DNA from: Mycobacterium sp. ST-F2
Lineage (GTDB): Bacteria > Actinomycetota > Actinomycetes > Mycobacteriales > Mycobacteriaceae
Assembly: GCF_001905655.1 (NCBI RefSeq)
Contig: NZ_JMHT01000020.1
Span: 1-33,157 of the forward strand
Length of the DNA stretch: 33,157 nucleotides
Direction: 5' to 3'
Position 1 is the stretch's first letter. Every line of letters begins with the position of its first letter. Under the pieces are notes generated by a model, which made no database searches, had not been told where the DNA came from, and was given only the letters and a program-made list of their open reading frames with translations. Positions 1 through 7,563 of the stretch are shown one piece after another. The position numbers and the translations under genes are program-made.

Positions 1-1055
1 AAAACGGAACAGCCCCAACGGTTGTCACCGCGTCCCGGGCCGACTTTCACGGACCGGCCACATCAGTAGTCGTGGAGTTCATCAGCGCCCACCTGGGTCA
101 CCGGGTGGGCGCTGATGGTCTCAAGTGGGGTGTCGAGTCGATGTGTGCCGTGCTTACCGAGTACGGCATTGCTATCGCCCCGTCGACGTATTACGCACAT
201 CGAGTCGGTGACGGCCCGTCAACGGCCGATCTGGCGGACGCGCAGATCATCGACGCGATCTGGCGGCTACGTAAGTCATCGGCATTGTTTAAGGTACTGG
301 GCGCGCGCAAGACATGGATTGTACTGCGCACCAACGGAATTGATGTTTCTCGGTGCGTGGTGGAGCGAGTGATGCGGGAAATGGGGTGGCGCGGGGCGTG
401 CAAGCGGCGCCGGGTGCTAACCACCGTTGCTGACCCGGCTGCGATGCGGGCTCCGGATCGGGTGCAGCGGTGTTTCGTCGCCGCGGCGCCGGACCGGTTG
501 TGGGTGGCCGATTTCACCTATTGCCGTACCCGTGCCGGCTGGGCCTACACGGCGTTCGTCACTGACGTCTACGCCCGCAAGATCGTGGGCTGGAAGGTGG
601 CCACCGAGATGACTCAGAAGCTGGTCACCGACGCGATAAATCACGCTATTGATACCCGGAAGCGTTCTGGTGCAACAACTTTGGCAGATCTCGTCCATCA
701 TAGCGATGCGGGCTCACAATATACGGCGGTCGCGTTCACTGAACACCTTGCTGCCGAAGGGATCTTGCCGTCGATCGGGACCGTCGGTGACAGCTTCGAT
801 AATGCCCTGGCCGAATCAGTGAACAGCAGTTACAAGACCGAGCTCATCGACAACCAGCCGCTGTATCCGGGAGCTACCGAGCTGTCCCTGGCAACGGCCG
901 AATGGGTCGCGTTCTACAACCGTCAGCGGCCCAACGGCTACTGCCAGGACCTGACACCGGACCGGGCCGAAGCGCTCTACTACCATCGCCTCCAGCACCC
1001 TCAAACCGAGGAGGCACTCACATAACAGAGCCTCCGAACACGCCGGGGCGGATCA
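1..1055 (+). mobile_element. IS3-family insertion sequence, left part outside window
   Basis: Only the right part of the element is in view. It holds the orfB transposase and, after its stop at 1025, a short GC-rich tail ending ...GGGGCGGATCA at 1055, which fits an IS3-family right inverted repeat with a terminal CA. The right boundary is supported independently: reading leftward on the minus strand, a LysR-type regulator is intact up to base 1056 and then stops in a TGA made by the element's last three bases. The left end, orfA and target duplication cannot be seen. The boundary is inferred from the broken gene rather than from matching two terminal repeats. Confidence 0.85.
72..1025 (+). 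CDS. IS3-family transposase OrfB (DDE integrase core)
   Basis: This is the catalytic subunit of an IS3-type transposase, which cuts and joins element ends. An N-terminal HTH_21-like region (about residues 15-100, with the typical IAPSTYYAHR) precedes the rve integrase core. All three acidic residues are visible: D in WVADFTYC (about 145), D in VHHSDAGSQY (about 210) and E in DNALAESVNSSYK (about 246). A C-terminal rve_3 segment with FYNRQRPNG follows. The core is full length with no frameshift, so it may be active. In IS3 elements OrfB is normally made by -1 frameshifting from orfA. The frame here is open leftward to base 3, so the GTG at 72 may not be the true start. Confidence 0.9.
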   Translation: MEFISAHLGHRVGADGLKWGVESMCAVLTEYGIAIAPSTYYAHRVGDGPSTADLADAQIIDAIWRLRKSSALFKVLGARKTWIVLRTNGIDVSRCVVERVMREMGWRGACKRRRVLTTVADPAAMRAPDRVQRCFVAAAPDRLWVADFTYCRTRAGWAYTAFVTDVYARKIVGWKVATEMTQKLVTDAINHAIDTRKRSGATTLADLVHHSDAGSQYTAVAFTEHLAAEGILPSIGTVGDSFDNALAESVNSSYKTELIDNQPLYPGATELSLATAEWVAFYNRQRPNGYCQDLTPDRAEALYYHRLQHPQTEEALT

Positions 1056-1190
1056 TTCCTCTAGCGCCGCGAGGCTTTGGGACACTGCAGGTTGGCTCAC
1101 GTCCAGGCTGCGAGCTCCCGCCGACAGGCTACCGGCCTCAGCTACTGCGACGAACGCACGCAGATGCCGAATGTCGATCCGCGGCTCCAT
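1056..1190 (-). pseudogene. LysR-type regulator, N-terminal 45 codons, cut by IS
   Basis: Reading down from ATG at 1190 gives MEPRIDIRHLRAFVAVAEAG, then a canonical LysR winged-helix segment containing SLDVSQPAVSQSLAALEE, and then a stop formed by the IS right end. The start has a GGAGGGG ribosome-binding site about 11 bases upstream. LysR regulators are about 300 residues and continue after this point with a LG.LFxR motif, so the effector domain is missing here and should lie beyond the left edge, on the other side of the element. The gene faces away from the RraA-like gene at 1484, the usual layout of a LysR regulator and its target. It is too short for an ordinary ORF listing. The product cannot bind DNA as a normal LysR dimer. 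Confidence 0.85.
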
Positions 1191-1403
1191 CTAGCGATAT
1201 ACCCCTCCGGCGTCGTACCCGGCGTTTACTAGGGGTGCAAGGCGTAGGGCGGAGACACCTCGGTCGTAGAGTTGCATCTGCAGGATCTCCTTAAACCTCG
1301 GGCCGCATGGTTTTCGCGTCTCGCCAAGGATCTGAGCTGTCAGCGGTGTCGTGACGTCCGAGTTTCATACCGGTGTTTGGATACGACGCCAGCCCCACGC
1401 TCC

Positions 1404-1430
1404 AGTATGAACGGCAGTTGCCGTGATACT
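1404..1430. promoter_or_regulatory. 27-bp dyad in the lysR/rraA-like divergent promoter region
   Basis: An outer pair AGTAT (1404-1408) / ATACT (1426-1430) surrounds an inner pair ACGGCA (1411-1416) / TGCCGT (1419-1424) with a 2-base centre. Only the small gaps between inner and outer arms differ (2 bases left, 1 base right). It lies 54 bp before the GTG start of the RraA-like gene and 214 bp before the broken lysR start, so it is a good candidate operator. It ends on the base where the TGTAC dyad at 1430-1445 begins. The binding protein is unknown. Confidence 0.6.
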
Positions 1431-1445
1431 GTACCACTCCGTACA
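1430..1445. promoter_or_regulatory. TGTAC-N6-GTACA dyad, copy 1
   Basis: The site reads TGTACCACTCCGTACA, a perfect 5+5 inverted repeat with a 6-base spacer, 38 bp before the RraA-like start. The same arms and spacing occur at 5777-5792 and 6932-6947. The form is typical of TetR-family operators, but no TetR gene is in the window. Copy 1 has a spacer different from the other two, so it is the least certain member of the set. Confidence 0.5.
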
Positions 1446-1483
1446 CTGTCGGCGCGGCCGCCATCTTTGAGGCAGGAGTACAA

Positions 1484-2152
1484 GTGTCAACGTCAAACCG
1501 AACCGAGATCCGTGAACGCTTCCTTCTAGTCGAAACCGCCAACGTCTCTGACGTATTGGATTCCATGGGGTTAACCAATCGGGCCCTGTCGGCCGACTTT
1601 GTGCCGCGTTCGGGCACGCATTTGGCAGGCTGGGCTTACACGATCAGTGGCGATTCGATCAGCGGTGGCCCCCCGACCGACGAACTCAAGGTGCAAGCGT
1701 GCGCCGGAGTGCAGGACGGCGACGTCACGGTGTGGTCGGGGTCCGGAAACGGCGCCTGTTACTTCGGGGAGTTGATCGCTCTGGGTCTTCAGTCGCTCGG
1801 CTGTCGCGGTGCCCTCGTGGACGGCGGAGTGCGCGATATAGCCTGGCTCGAGCAGGCTCAATTCAGCACCTTCTCCACCTACCGCACGCCTATTCAGTCG
1901 ATCGGGCGATGGCAGGTGCAGAGATGGGCCCAGCCGATCCTCCTTCCAGGGGCCAACGTTGAGGCTGTGACCGTTAGCCCCGGCGATTTCGTCCTCGGCG
2001 ACATCGACGGGGTGGTGGTCATTCCTGCTGAGCATGTCCTGCAGGTCCTAGAGCGTTCAGAGGCGGTCACCGAGCGTGAGCGGGACATCAGGGTCGCCCT
2101 TCAACAGGGCATGAGTCTGCAAGACGCGATTGCGACCTTCGGCTCCATCTAG
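1484..2152 (+). CDS. RraA-like / 4-hydroxy-4-methyl-2-oxoglutarate aldolase family protein
   Basis: 222 residues of the RraA/HMG-aldolase fold. The family signature is clear: GELIALGLQSLGCRGALVDG followed by GVRD (D113, R117, D118), the residues that bind the metal and pyruvate in the aldolases. Enzymes of this fold act in protocatechuate or gallate meta-cleavage, while others are RNase E regulators. Actinobacteria lack the E. coli-type RNase E regulation, so a small-molecule lyase is more likely. The GTG start at 1484 is chosen for the GGCAGGAG ribosome-binding site at 1471-1478. It stands alone with a divergent LysR remnant upstream, and its regulator appears to be lost. The substrate cannot be told from sequence. 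Confidence 0.82.
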   Translation: MSTSNRTEIRERFLLVETANVSDVLDSMGLTNRALSADFVPRSGTHLAGWAYTISGDSISGGPPTDELKVQACAGVQDGDVTVWSGSGNGACYFGELIALGLQSLGCRGALVDGGVRDIAWLEQAQFSTFSTYRTPIQSIGRWQVQRWAQPILLPGANVEAVTVSPGDFVLGDIDGVVVIPAEHVLQVLERSEAVTERERDIRVALQQGMSLQDAIATFGSI

Positions 2153-2257
2153 CAAAACATCTGCGTAACAACCGATTCAGACATAGCAACGCTTGGGACC
2201 CGCAGGATGCTCGAAACGTCGACGTGCGCCTCGCCAGACGTCCATAATCGCACGATC

Positions 2258-3106
2258 ATGGTTACCGCATTCGTGCTTTCCGGAGGGGGGAGTCTGGGCG
2301 CGGTACAGGCGGGGATGCTCCTCAGTTTGTTCGAGGCGGGCGTCACGCCGGACATGGTCGTCGGCACGTCGGTGGGCGCATTCAACGGAGCGTGGGTAGC
2401 GGCCCGACCCGATGTCGCCGGAACCAAGGATCTAATCGGTGTGTGGCACTCATTGTCCAGACGAGACGTGTTTCCCACCCGCCTGAGTACCAGCGTGCTC
2501 TGCATCCTCGGGCGACGTCGACACTTCGCATCCGGTGACGGATTACGACGCATCCTTGGTCAGCACCTACGCTTTCAGTTACTCCAGGACGCCCCCACGC
2601 CGTTTCATTGCGTGGCAACCGACGTGCTGTCAGGGGAAGATGTGCTGCTCTCGTCGGGAGATGCGGCCGACGCCATCGCCGCGAGTGCGGCCATACCCGC
2701 GATCCTTCCGCCGGTGTGTATCGACGGCCGGGACCTGATGGATGGTGGCGTCGTCAACAACACCCCGCTGTCGCATGCCGTGGGACTCGGCGCCGACGTC
2801 ATCTACGTGTTGCCAACCGGCTACGCGTGCGCTCTGCGATCTGCACCCAAAGGCGCGATGGGTTTGGCAATGCACGCAATGACGATCGCGATCAACCAGA
2901 GGCTCGCCAACGATGTCGATCGCTTCGAGGGCGCCGTCGACATCCGTGTGATCCCACCGCTGTGCCCGGTTCGCGTGGCGCCAACGGATTTCTCCCAGGC
3001 CGCGTCGCTGATCGAACAGTCCCACGCCGCCACCCATGACTGGCTGCGGCGCGCACATAGTGCGGTGGGGCAGGCCTCTCTGTTGGAACCGCACCGGGAC
3101 AATTGA
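2258..3106 (+). CDS. Patatin-like phospholipase family protein
   Basis: A serine lipid acyl hydrolase of the bacterial patatin family. The oxyanion loop GGGSLG is at residues 9-14, the nucleophile elbow GTSVG has Ser38, and the second catalytic residue is Asp162 in MDGGVVNN, together the full Ser-Asp dyad. Size (282 residues) is normal. I chose ATG 2258 because the family usually begins a few residues before LSGGG. An in-frame ATG at 2207 would add 17 residues with no obvious family similarity. Neither start has a strong ribosome-binding site. No signal peptide or membrane segment is apparent, so it probably acts on membrane lipid or stored lipid from the cytoplasm. It is 105 bp downstream of the RraA-like gene and probably independent. 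Confidence 0.85.
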   Translation: MVTAFVLSGGGSLGAVQAGMLLSLFEAGVTPDMVVGTSVGAFNGAWVAARPDVAGTKDLIGVWHSLSRRDVFPTRLSTSVLCILGRRRHFASGDGLRRILGQHLRFQLLQDAPTPFHCVATDVLSGEDVLLSSGDAADAIAASAAIPAILPPVCIDGRDLMDGGVVNNTPLSHAVGLGADVIYVLPTGYACALRSAPKGAMGLAMHAMTIAINQRLANDVDRFEGAVDIRVIPPLCPVRVAPTDFSQAASLIEQSHAATHDWLRRAHSAVGQASLLEPHRDN

Positions 3107-3182
3107 TGACCCGTGCCACCGCCAAAGGCGCTGGACACCAACGGGTTACGATCCAAACACCGATGCCCACTGGTGGCGGCGA

Positions 3183-3857
3183 CTATAGGCCAGAGGGACG
3201 TCGAGGTGACCGGGCTCTTGGACCGTTCGCGTAGTCAGCCAGCTGTGCGCGCAGTCGAATCCGGCTCCTCGATAGGCGGGAAGTGACCGTTCCAAGTGGA
3301 ATCCCCAGGAGGATCGCGGTGTCGGCATAGGTGAGACCCTCGACGCCAACGTGGTACAGCACTTTCTGGAACCCCTCCGGCAGCGACCGCAGTGCTTCTT
3401 CTATTCGGCGGTCGGACAGACCGTCCAAGGCCTCGTCTTCCGCCGAGCGCGCGAACCGTGCCGAACGAGAAGTAATGCCAACGATCCCGATATCAGCAAT
3501 TGCAACGACGCTAAAGGCCTCTGGGCGCCGTTGCTTCAGCCGGTGGGAGCTGATCCAGCGGTTGTGCATGATCCGATAGAGCCACGCCCTCAGATTGGTG
3601 CCAGGCTGGAAGCGGTCGAATCCCAGGAATGCGTTCATCATCGTGTCCTGAACCAAATCCTCCGCATCAACATCCCGGCGTGTGAGTCGCCGGGCCGAGC
3701 AGAGGAGCGCGGCACGATAGGGCAGGGCTTCACGTTCGAACCGCTCGGCAAGCGCCGGCGCCGACCCAGCTGGACACCTGGCGTTGGGCGTATCTCGACC
3801 CCTGTGCCCCGGATTCGACAGTGCCTCCGCGCCGTACTGAAGCGGTAGGTCTGTCAT
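3183..3857 (-). CDS. ECF RNA polymerase sigma factor, SigH-like
   Basis: An alternative sigma factor. Region 2 is clear (DAEDLVQDTMMNAF, then FQPGTNLRAWLYRIMHNRWI), as is region 4 (EEALRSLPEGFQKVLYHV, then the helix-turn-helix LTYADTAILLGIPLGTVTSR). The start FEREALPY and the short linker resemble actinobacterial SigH, a thiol-stress sigma factor. The frame is open to 4019, but the extra 54 residues look non-coding and overlap the upstream gene, so I use ATG 3857, giving 224 residues. SigH is normally followed by a zinc anti-sigma gene (RshA type). None is found here, since the next base pairs run into a convergent gene. It lies 142 bp downstream of the DUF417 gene on the same strand. Confidence 0.85.
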   Translation of the reverse strand: MTDLPLQYGAEALSNPGHRGRDTPNARCPAGSAPALAERFEREALPYRAALLCSARRLTRRDVDAEDLVQDTMMNAFLGFDRFQPGTNLRAWLYRIMHNRWISSHRLKQRRPEAFSVVAIADIGIVGITSRSARFARSAEDEALDGLSDRRIEEALRSLPEGFQKVLYHVGVEGLTYADTAILLGIPLGTVTSRLSRSRIRLRAQLADYANGPRARSPRRPSGL

Positions 3858-3999
3858 TGTGCCGAGATGCTCACGTAGTGGCCCGTCTTGCCTATTCCTA
3901 TGTGTGACGACAATTGACTTTCCTTTATCGGACCGATGATCGCGTCTGTGTGCTGGGTACGTACACCTATTCACGCAGCGATTTGTTGGCACCGGTATG

Positions 4000-4530
4000 T
4001 CAGTGCGGTGTGTCTCCACGATCGGCAGTCATCGACGCACTCGGGGCGATAGCCTGTAGGGCGTCTGCGAGCGTCAAAATCGAGACTCCCAGTAGGACGA
4101 TGTCCTTGATAAGGAACTGGCCGGTCATCGACAGGAGCGGGAATCCGCCGGCCGACGCCTCGCCCACTCCAGGAGTGGTGAAAAGAAAAGTCAGGGTGCT
4201 CACGAAGAGCAGAATTGCCAAGAGGCTCCCTGCCACCGAGATCGCAGGAAACCACGGCTTTACGACCAACAGTAGAGCGGTGACGATCTCGACGATGCCC
4301 AGCATCAGCGAAAAAGCGTCAACGCTGAACAGGTGATACATCCAACCCATGAAGGGACTATTCGACACCAAGGGTTGGATGTTCTGCGCCTCGTATGTGT
4401 GGAATTTCAGAATTCCTATCCACCCGATGACACCCGCCAAGCCGTAACGCGCGACGATATTGCCCACAGAGCTAACCGCAGACTCGGCATTCGACAATCT
4501 AGCCATGACGACTTTGATATCCGTAGCCAT
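4000..4530 (-). CDS. DUF417 (YkgB/RclC-like) membrane protein
   Basis: 176 residues with four predicted membrane segments: about 28-45, a segment near 70-90, LMLGIVEIVTALLLVV followed by SVAGSLLAILLFVSTLTFLF, and FLIKDIVLLGVSILTLADAL near the end. The pattern GIxKFxxYEAxxIxPLVxxSPFM is diagnostic of DUF417. The E. coli member RclC helps survival under reactive chlorine. ATG 4530 has GGAAGG 8 bases upstream; an internal Met at residue 9 is less likely. The nearby SigH-like sigma factor makes an oxidative or chlorine-stress role plausible, but this is inference from the family and neighbour. Confidence 0.85.
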   Translation of the reverse strand: MATDIKVVMARLSNAESAVSSVGNIVARYGLAGVIGWIGILKFHTYEAQNIQPLVSNSPFMGWMYHLFSVDAFSLMLGIVEIVTALLLVVKPWFPAISVAGSLLAILLFVSTLTFLFTTPGVGEASAGGFPLLSMTGQFLIKDIVLLGVSILTLADALQAIAPSASMTADRGDTPH

Positions 4531-4795
4531 TAGTTATGCCTTCCGTTCTAGATTTTCGGGGACTGTATACGTCTAATATGCCTGAGTGGGGCACATCGTA
4601 TTACTTTGGCGGATATGAACCGCATGTAAATGCACTTGCGACTGCCTGCAGGGCAAAAGATACACCGGAGCTATAGAGGGTGCGACCGCATGTCGGCTGA
4701 TAGATGATCGTCTAGAAGTAGTGCTTTTACTTAGGTATCACATTCGCTTATGGCGGTTGTTTCATTCGGCGTTGCATTTCAGAAAGAGCGCACAC

Positions 4796-5533
4796 TCAAG
4801 CGGTCGGAGTCCGCGTCAGTGCACCAACGGCGAACTCCGCTGCCTCTACCGCCATCCCGTTGTCCTTGTAGGCGCTGTGTGCTGCGCGATCTCGGCCGCC
4901 GGGAGAACAAACCGGATCGCCTGTTTCGCAGAGCTGGATCGTCCTGGCCAGGTAGGGATTGCCGATGACGATGGGTGGTGCGTTGCGCTGGAAGAGGGCC
5001 ATGAAACCGGCCCCTGGGGTCCCAAAGAGTGCCACCGCGGCGATGTGGTCAGCCATCGCCGCGGGCATGGGGCCCGTGATGCCGGTCGGGAGTTCATAGT
5101 CCACCGGGATCGTGTCCTCGAGGGTATAGCCGACCACCGCGGCACCCTGCGAGTAACCGCCGAGGACGATCTTCGTGCTCGGGCAGGTAGTCGCAACGGA
5201 CTGGACCTTGTTGCGCACGTCGACGATGCCTTCGGCTGCGTGTTTAAAGTCGAGCGATGCAGGATAGTTCGCCGCGTACACGTCCATGGACTTGCCGCCT
5301 AGGCGGTCGCTCACGGCGTCAACGAAGGCTTGCCCGGTCGCACCCACGCCTGGCTGTTCAAACGTCCCCCGAGCAAAAATCATCTGAACACTCGGACAGT
5401 CGGGTTCCGCTTCTGCGGTCCCAGTGGCCGGGGAAAATGGCGTGAGCATCGCAATGACGGAAAGGCCTGCGGCGGCCAACCTTCCGCAGGGTTTCGGTCG
5501 ACTGCTGCGGTGTGCGGCGGCACTGATCATCAT
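4796..5533 (-). CDS. Secreted cutinase family esterase
   Basis: 245 residues. The N-terminus (about 1-42) is a Sec signal peptide with basic residues, a hydrophobic core AAGLSVIAML and a likely cut after GTAEA. The mature part shows the cutinase fold: CPSVQMIFARGT near the start, the nucleophile Ser128 in GGYSQG, Asp206 between two cysteines in CETGDPVC, and His219 in AAHSAY. Mycobacterial cutinase-like (Culp) proteins are secreted esterases or phospholipases acting on lipids rather than plant cutin. The frame is open well upstream to 5926. I use ATG 5533, which has AAAGGA just before it and begins the signal peptide. A TGTAC dyad lies 244 bp upstream. Confidence 0.92.
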   Translation of the reverse strand: MMISAAAHRSSRPKPCGRLAAAGLSVIAMLTPFSPATGTAEAEPDCPSVQMIFARGTFEQPGVGATGQAFVDAVSDRLGGKSMDVYAANYPASLDFKHAAEGIVDVRNKVQSVATTCPSTKIVLGGYSQGAAVVGYTLEDTIPVDYELPTGITGPMPAAMADHIAAVALFGTPGAGFMALFQRNAPPIVIGNPYLARTIQLCETGDPVCSPGGRDRAAHSAYKDNGMAVEAAEFAVGALTRTPTA

Positions 5534-6139
5534 GAGTGTTCCTTTGCAGAGATGTCGTATGCGTCGAGGCGTGGCATCAGGCGGCTGGGATCGACGGGTG
5601 CAAGCGAGTGGCGTTCGTGAACTTGAGAGGGTCGTGGTTACCGCCGTCCGCGGTCGCTTGTGAACCGATACGTGGGGATGAAACGGCCTGCCGTTGCCTT
5701 GGTTTGACTGGTATGGCGGTCGCCTCCATCCGTGTCCTCGCTGGGCTTGCGGTACTCGCGATTCTGTACCGCGAACTGTACTACGGGGTACATCCACTCG
5801 CCCGGTGGTGTGGCTGTCGCCATCGTCGATGAGATCGAGGCCATGATCGAGGTCGCCTCCCGATGTGAAAGGCATTGCGGCCAAGAAGATCCGAGAAGTC
5901 AATCGCCCGTAATCCGGCAACGTCACCCGTCGACACGAAGGCGGCTATGCCGAGTGGCACTGCGGTCTACCTTGGTGAACACGTGAATGGCTCGCACGCC
6001 GACTGGGGTAAATCGCAAGGGTCGACGGGCTCTGGTGCGCAGGGGCGCTGTGACGATCGAGACCTTTTGACTTGAAGTCCTTAACCGTTCGCCTCTTTGT
6101 GGCGGGGCGGCGCCTTTGGGTTGAAGGCAATGCCTGCAA
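5534..6139. other. 606-bp stretch with no intact gene
   Basis: No open frame here has recognisable family features. On the plus strand a short frame around 5790-5855 (GVAVAIVDEIEAMIEVAS) and, one frame shift later, another ending TAA at 5899 (DVKGIAAKKIREVNRP) look protein-like, as if one gene tail had been broken by small indels. I could not assign the family. A TGTAC dyad sits at 5777-5792. This is probably a decayed gene plus the cutinase upstream region. Confidence 0.4.
5777..5792. promoter_or_regulatory. TGTAC-N6-GTACA dyad, copy 2
   Basis: TGTACTACGGGGTACA, preceded by AAC. It differs from copy 3 (6932-6947) at a single spacer base and shares the flanking C before TGTAC. The spacer identity argues that the same protein binds both. 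Copy 2 is 244 bp from the cutinase start and inside a stretch without an intact gene, so its original target may be the decayed gene here. Confidence 0.55.
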
Positions 6140-6877
6140 TCACCGGTATTCGGGGTTGGCAAATCCGAATCGTGAACCGGCATCCCACTCTGCGCGTTGA
6201 TTGCCGTACGCGGGAACCCCACCGGCTGAGCGCAGCAACGATGCGATGTGCATCAGGTTGTAGGTCATGAAGGTGGTGTTGCGGTTGGTGAAATCGTTGT
6301 CCGGGCCGCCGGACCCTTCGTCGAGGTAGGAGGGGCCCGGCCCGGCCGGGCCAACCCAACCCGCATCCGCTTGTGGCGGAATGACGTAGCCGAGATGCTG
6401 CAGGCTGTAGAGAACGTTCATCGCGCAGTGCTTGACGCCGTCCTCGTTACCGGTGATGAGGCACCCGGCGACGCGTCCGTAGTAGGCGTACTGCCCAGCG
6501 TCGTTGAATAGTCCCGAGCAGCCGTAGAGTCGCTCGATGACCCTCTTCATCACTGAACTGTTGTCGCCAAGCCATATCGGCCCGACAAGGACGAGGATGT
6601 CGGCGGCGATGATGCGTTCGTAGAGTGCGGGCCAGTCGTCGGTGTCCCAGCCATGCTCTGTCATGTCTGGATAGACGCCGGTGGCGATGTCGTGATCGAT
6701 GGCCCGTATCTCGTCCACGGCGACGCCGTGCTTTTCGAACAGGGCGCGACTGATGTCGGCCAGACCTTGGCTATGGCTGCGCTCAGGCGACTTCTTCAAA
6801 GTGCAGTTGACGAACATCGCCCGTAGGCCATCAAAGGCAGGTGCTGCGTCGTCGTCTGGCGTCGCGATCTCGTTCAC
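6140..6877 (-). CDS. Flavodoxin-fold NAD(P)H-dependent oxidoreductase
   Basis: 245 residues of the NADPH-dependent FMN reductase / flavodoxin-like superfamily. After a short acidic leader, a first beta strand AMFVNCTLKKSPERSHS corresponds to the FMN phosphate-binding loop. VLVGPIWLGDNSSVMKRVIE is the typical second flavin loop with the dimer-contact helix, and GCLITGNEDGVKHCAMNVLY the third. The GTG at 6877 begins the frame; the ribosome-binding site is weak. The likely role is reduction of quinones or similar electrophiles using FMN. The upstream TGTAC dyad, 55 bp before the start, suggests control by a repressor, perhaps responding to an electrophile. Confidence 0.85.
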   Translation of the reverse strand: MNEIATPDDDAAPAFDGLRAMFVNCTLKKSPERSHSQGLADISRALFEKHGVAVDEIRAIDHDIATGVYPDMTEHGWDTDDWPALYERIIAADILVLVGPIWLGDNSSVMKRVIERLYGCSGLFNDAGQYAYYGRVAGCLITGNEDGVKHCAMNVLYSLQHLGYVIPPQADAGWVGPAGPGPSYLDEGSGGPDNDFTNRNTTFMTYNLMHIASLLRSAGGVPAYGNQRAEWDAGSRFGFANPEYR

Positions 6878-6931
6878 GGTGAGGTTCCCGTCTCGCTAGG
6901 CTTGCCCAAAATTGGACTGTGTGCGGCAGAC

Positions 6932-6947
6932 TGTACTACGAGGTACA
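6932..6947. promoter_or_regulatory. TGTAC-N6-GTACA dyad, copy 3, before flavodoxin gene
   Basis: TGTACTACGAGGTACA, 55 bp upstream of the minus-strand GTG at 6877. It is the best-placed of the three copies for overlapping a promoter. The near identity with the copy at 5777-5792, including the spacer, is unlikely by chance over 16 positions. Confidence 0.65.
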
Positions 6948-7448
6948 CGGATGCGTCGCTGTTCGTGCCGGATGGACTCACCAAGCCCGCCATGACGTTG
7001 CCATCTCCGATCCTGGTCTGCGGAAAGGGCTGCAGCCGTGTCCTTCCGAGCGGACATCCGTCGACCTCCGATGGAGGCGGCTGAGTCCCGCGGTGGCCAT
7101 TGGGCTCTGCAGCGGATCTCGTGCGTTGGCTTGCCGACCGAGGGCCACCGACTGGGTTCTACGCGTCGTCGAAAACGTCAACGAGAGTCGAGAGCCCACC
7201 ACGATGACATGGCCGGGTGGACCGCAGATCGTTCTTCGGTGCTGGTGATGCTCGCACCCCCAAGGCCATGTCCGGGAAAGACAGAAAGATGTCGGACTGC
7301 CCGATGGTGAATTGCGTCCCGCCGTAGCTGACTGAGCCGCGGGCCGACGCCAGGGAAATCCCGGAAAACGTCAGGCTGAGCGCAGTCGAGCAGGGCCCGA
7401 GTCGTCGATCCGCCAGCCGCGTCGTGGATCCTGCGGTTCCGGAGCAGC

Positions 7449-7481
7449 TTTGGCCGCCAGGGACGTGATCTGGCGGCCAAA
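7449..7481. repeat. 12-bp perfect inverted repeat with 9-base loop
   Basis: TTTGGCCGCCAG (7449-7460) pairs with CTGGCGGCCAAA (7470-7481). A third partial copy, ACCGCCAGGGT, follows at about 7488. On the minus strand the order is a CTGGCGG repeat, then GCACTTTTGGCCGCCAG, then another CTGGCGGCCAAA, which recalls the multi-repeat ends of IS21-family elements. It could also work as a terminator for the pdxS fragment. The IS link is only resemblance. Confidence 0.45.
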
Positions 7482-7563
7482 AGTGCAACCGCCAGGGTAT
7501 TTGGCGATGATGATGCAGCGACGCGCTACTTTCGTGGTGGAGTTTCGACGCGCCGGCGGTCCG

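Larger units (their letters stand above)
6878..7563. other. 686-bp stretch with no intact gene
   Basis: It contains the TGTAC dyad at 6932-6947 and a 12-bp perfect inverted repeat at 7449-7481. Open frames on both strands are short and lack family features, and their composition looks like frame shadows of GC-rich DNA. Since a pdxS stump begins at 7563 and a core-genome gene begins beyond it, the stretch is probably rearrangement debris. Confidence 0.45.

Noticed and set aside
1182..2153. 14-base repeat CGGCTCCATCTAGC at 1182-1195 and 2140-2153
   Set aside because: One match of this length is expected by chance in a 33-kb window, and both copies are inside or next to coding sequence.
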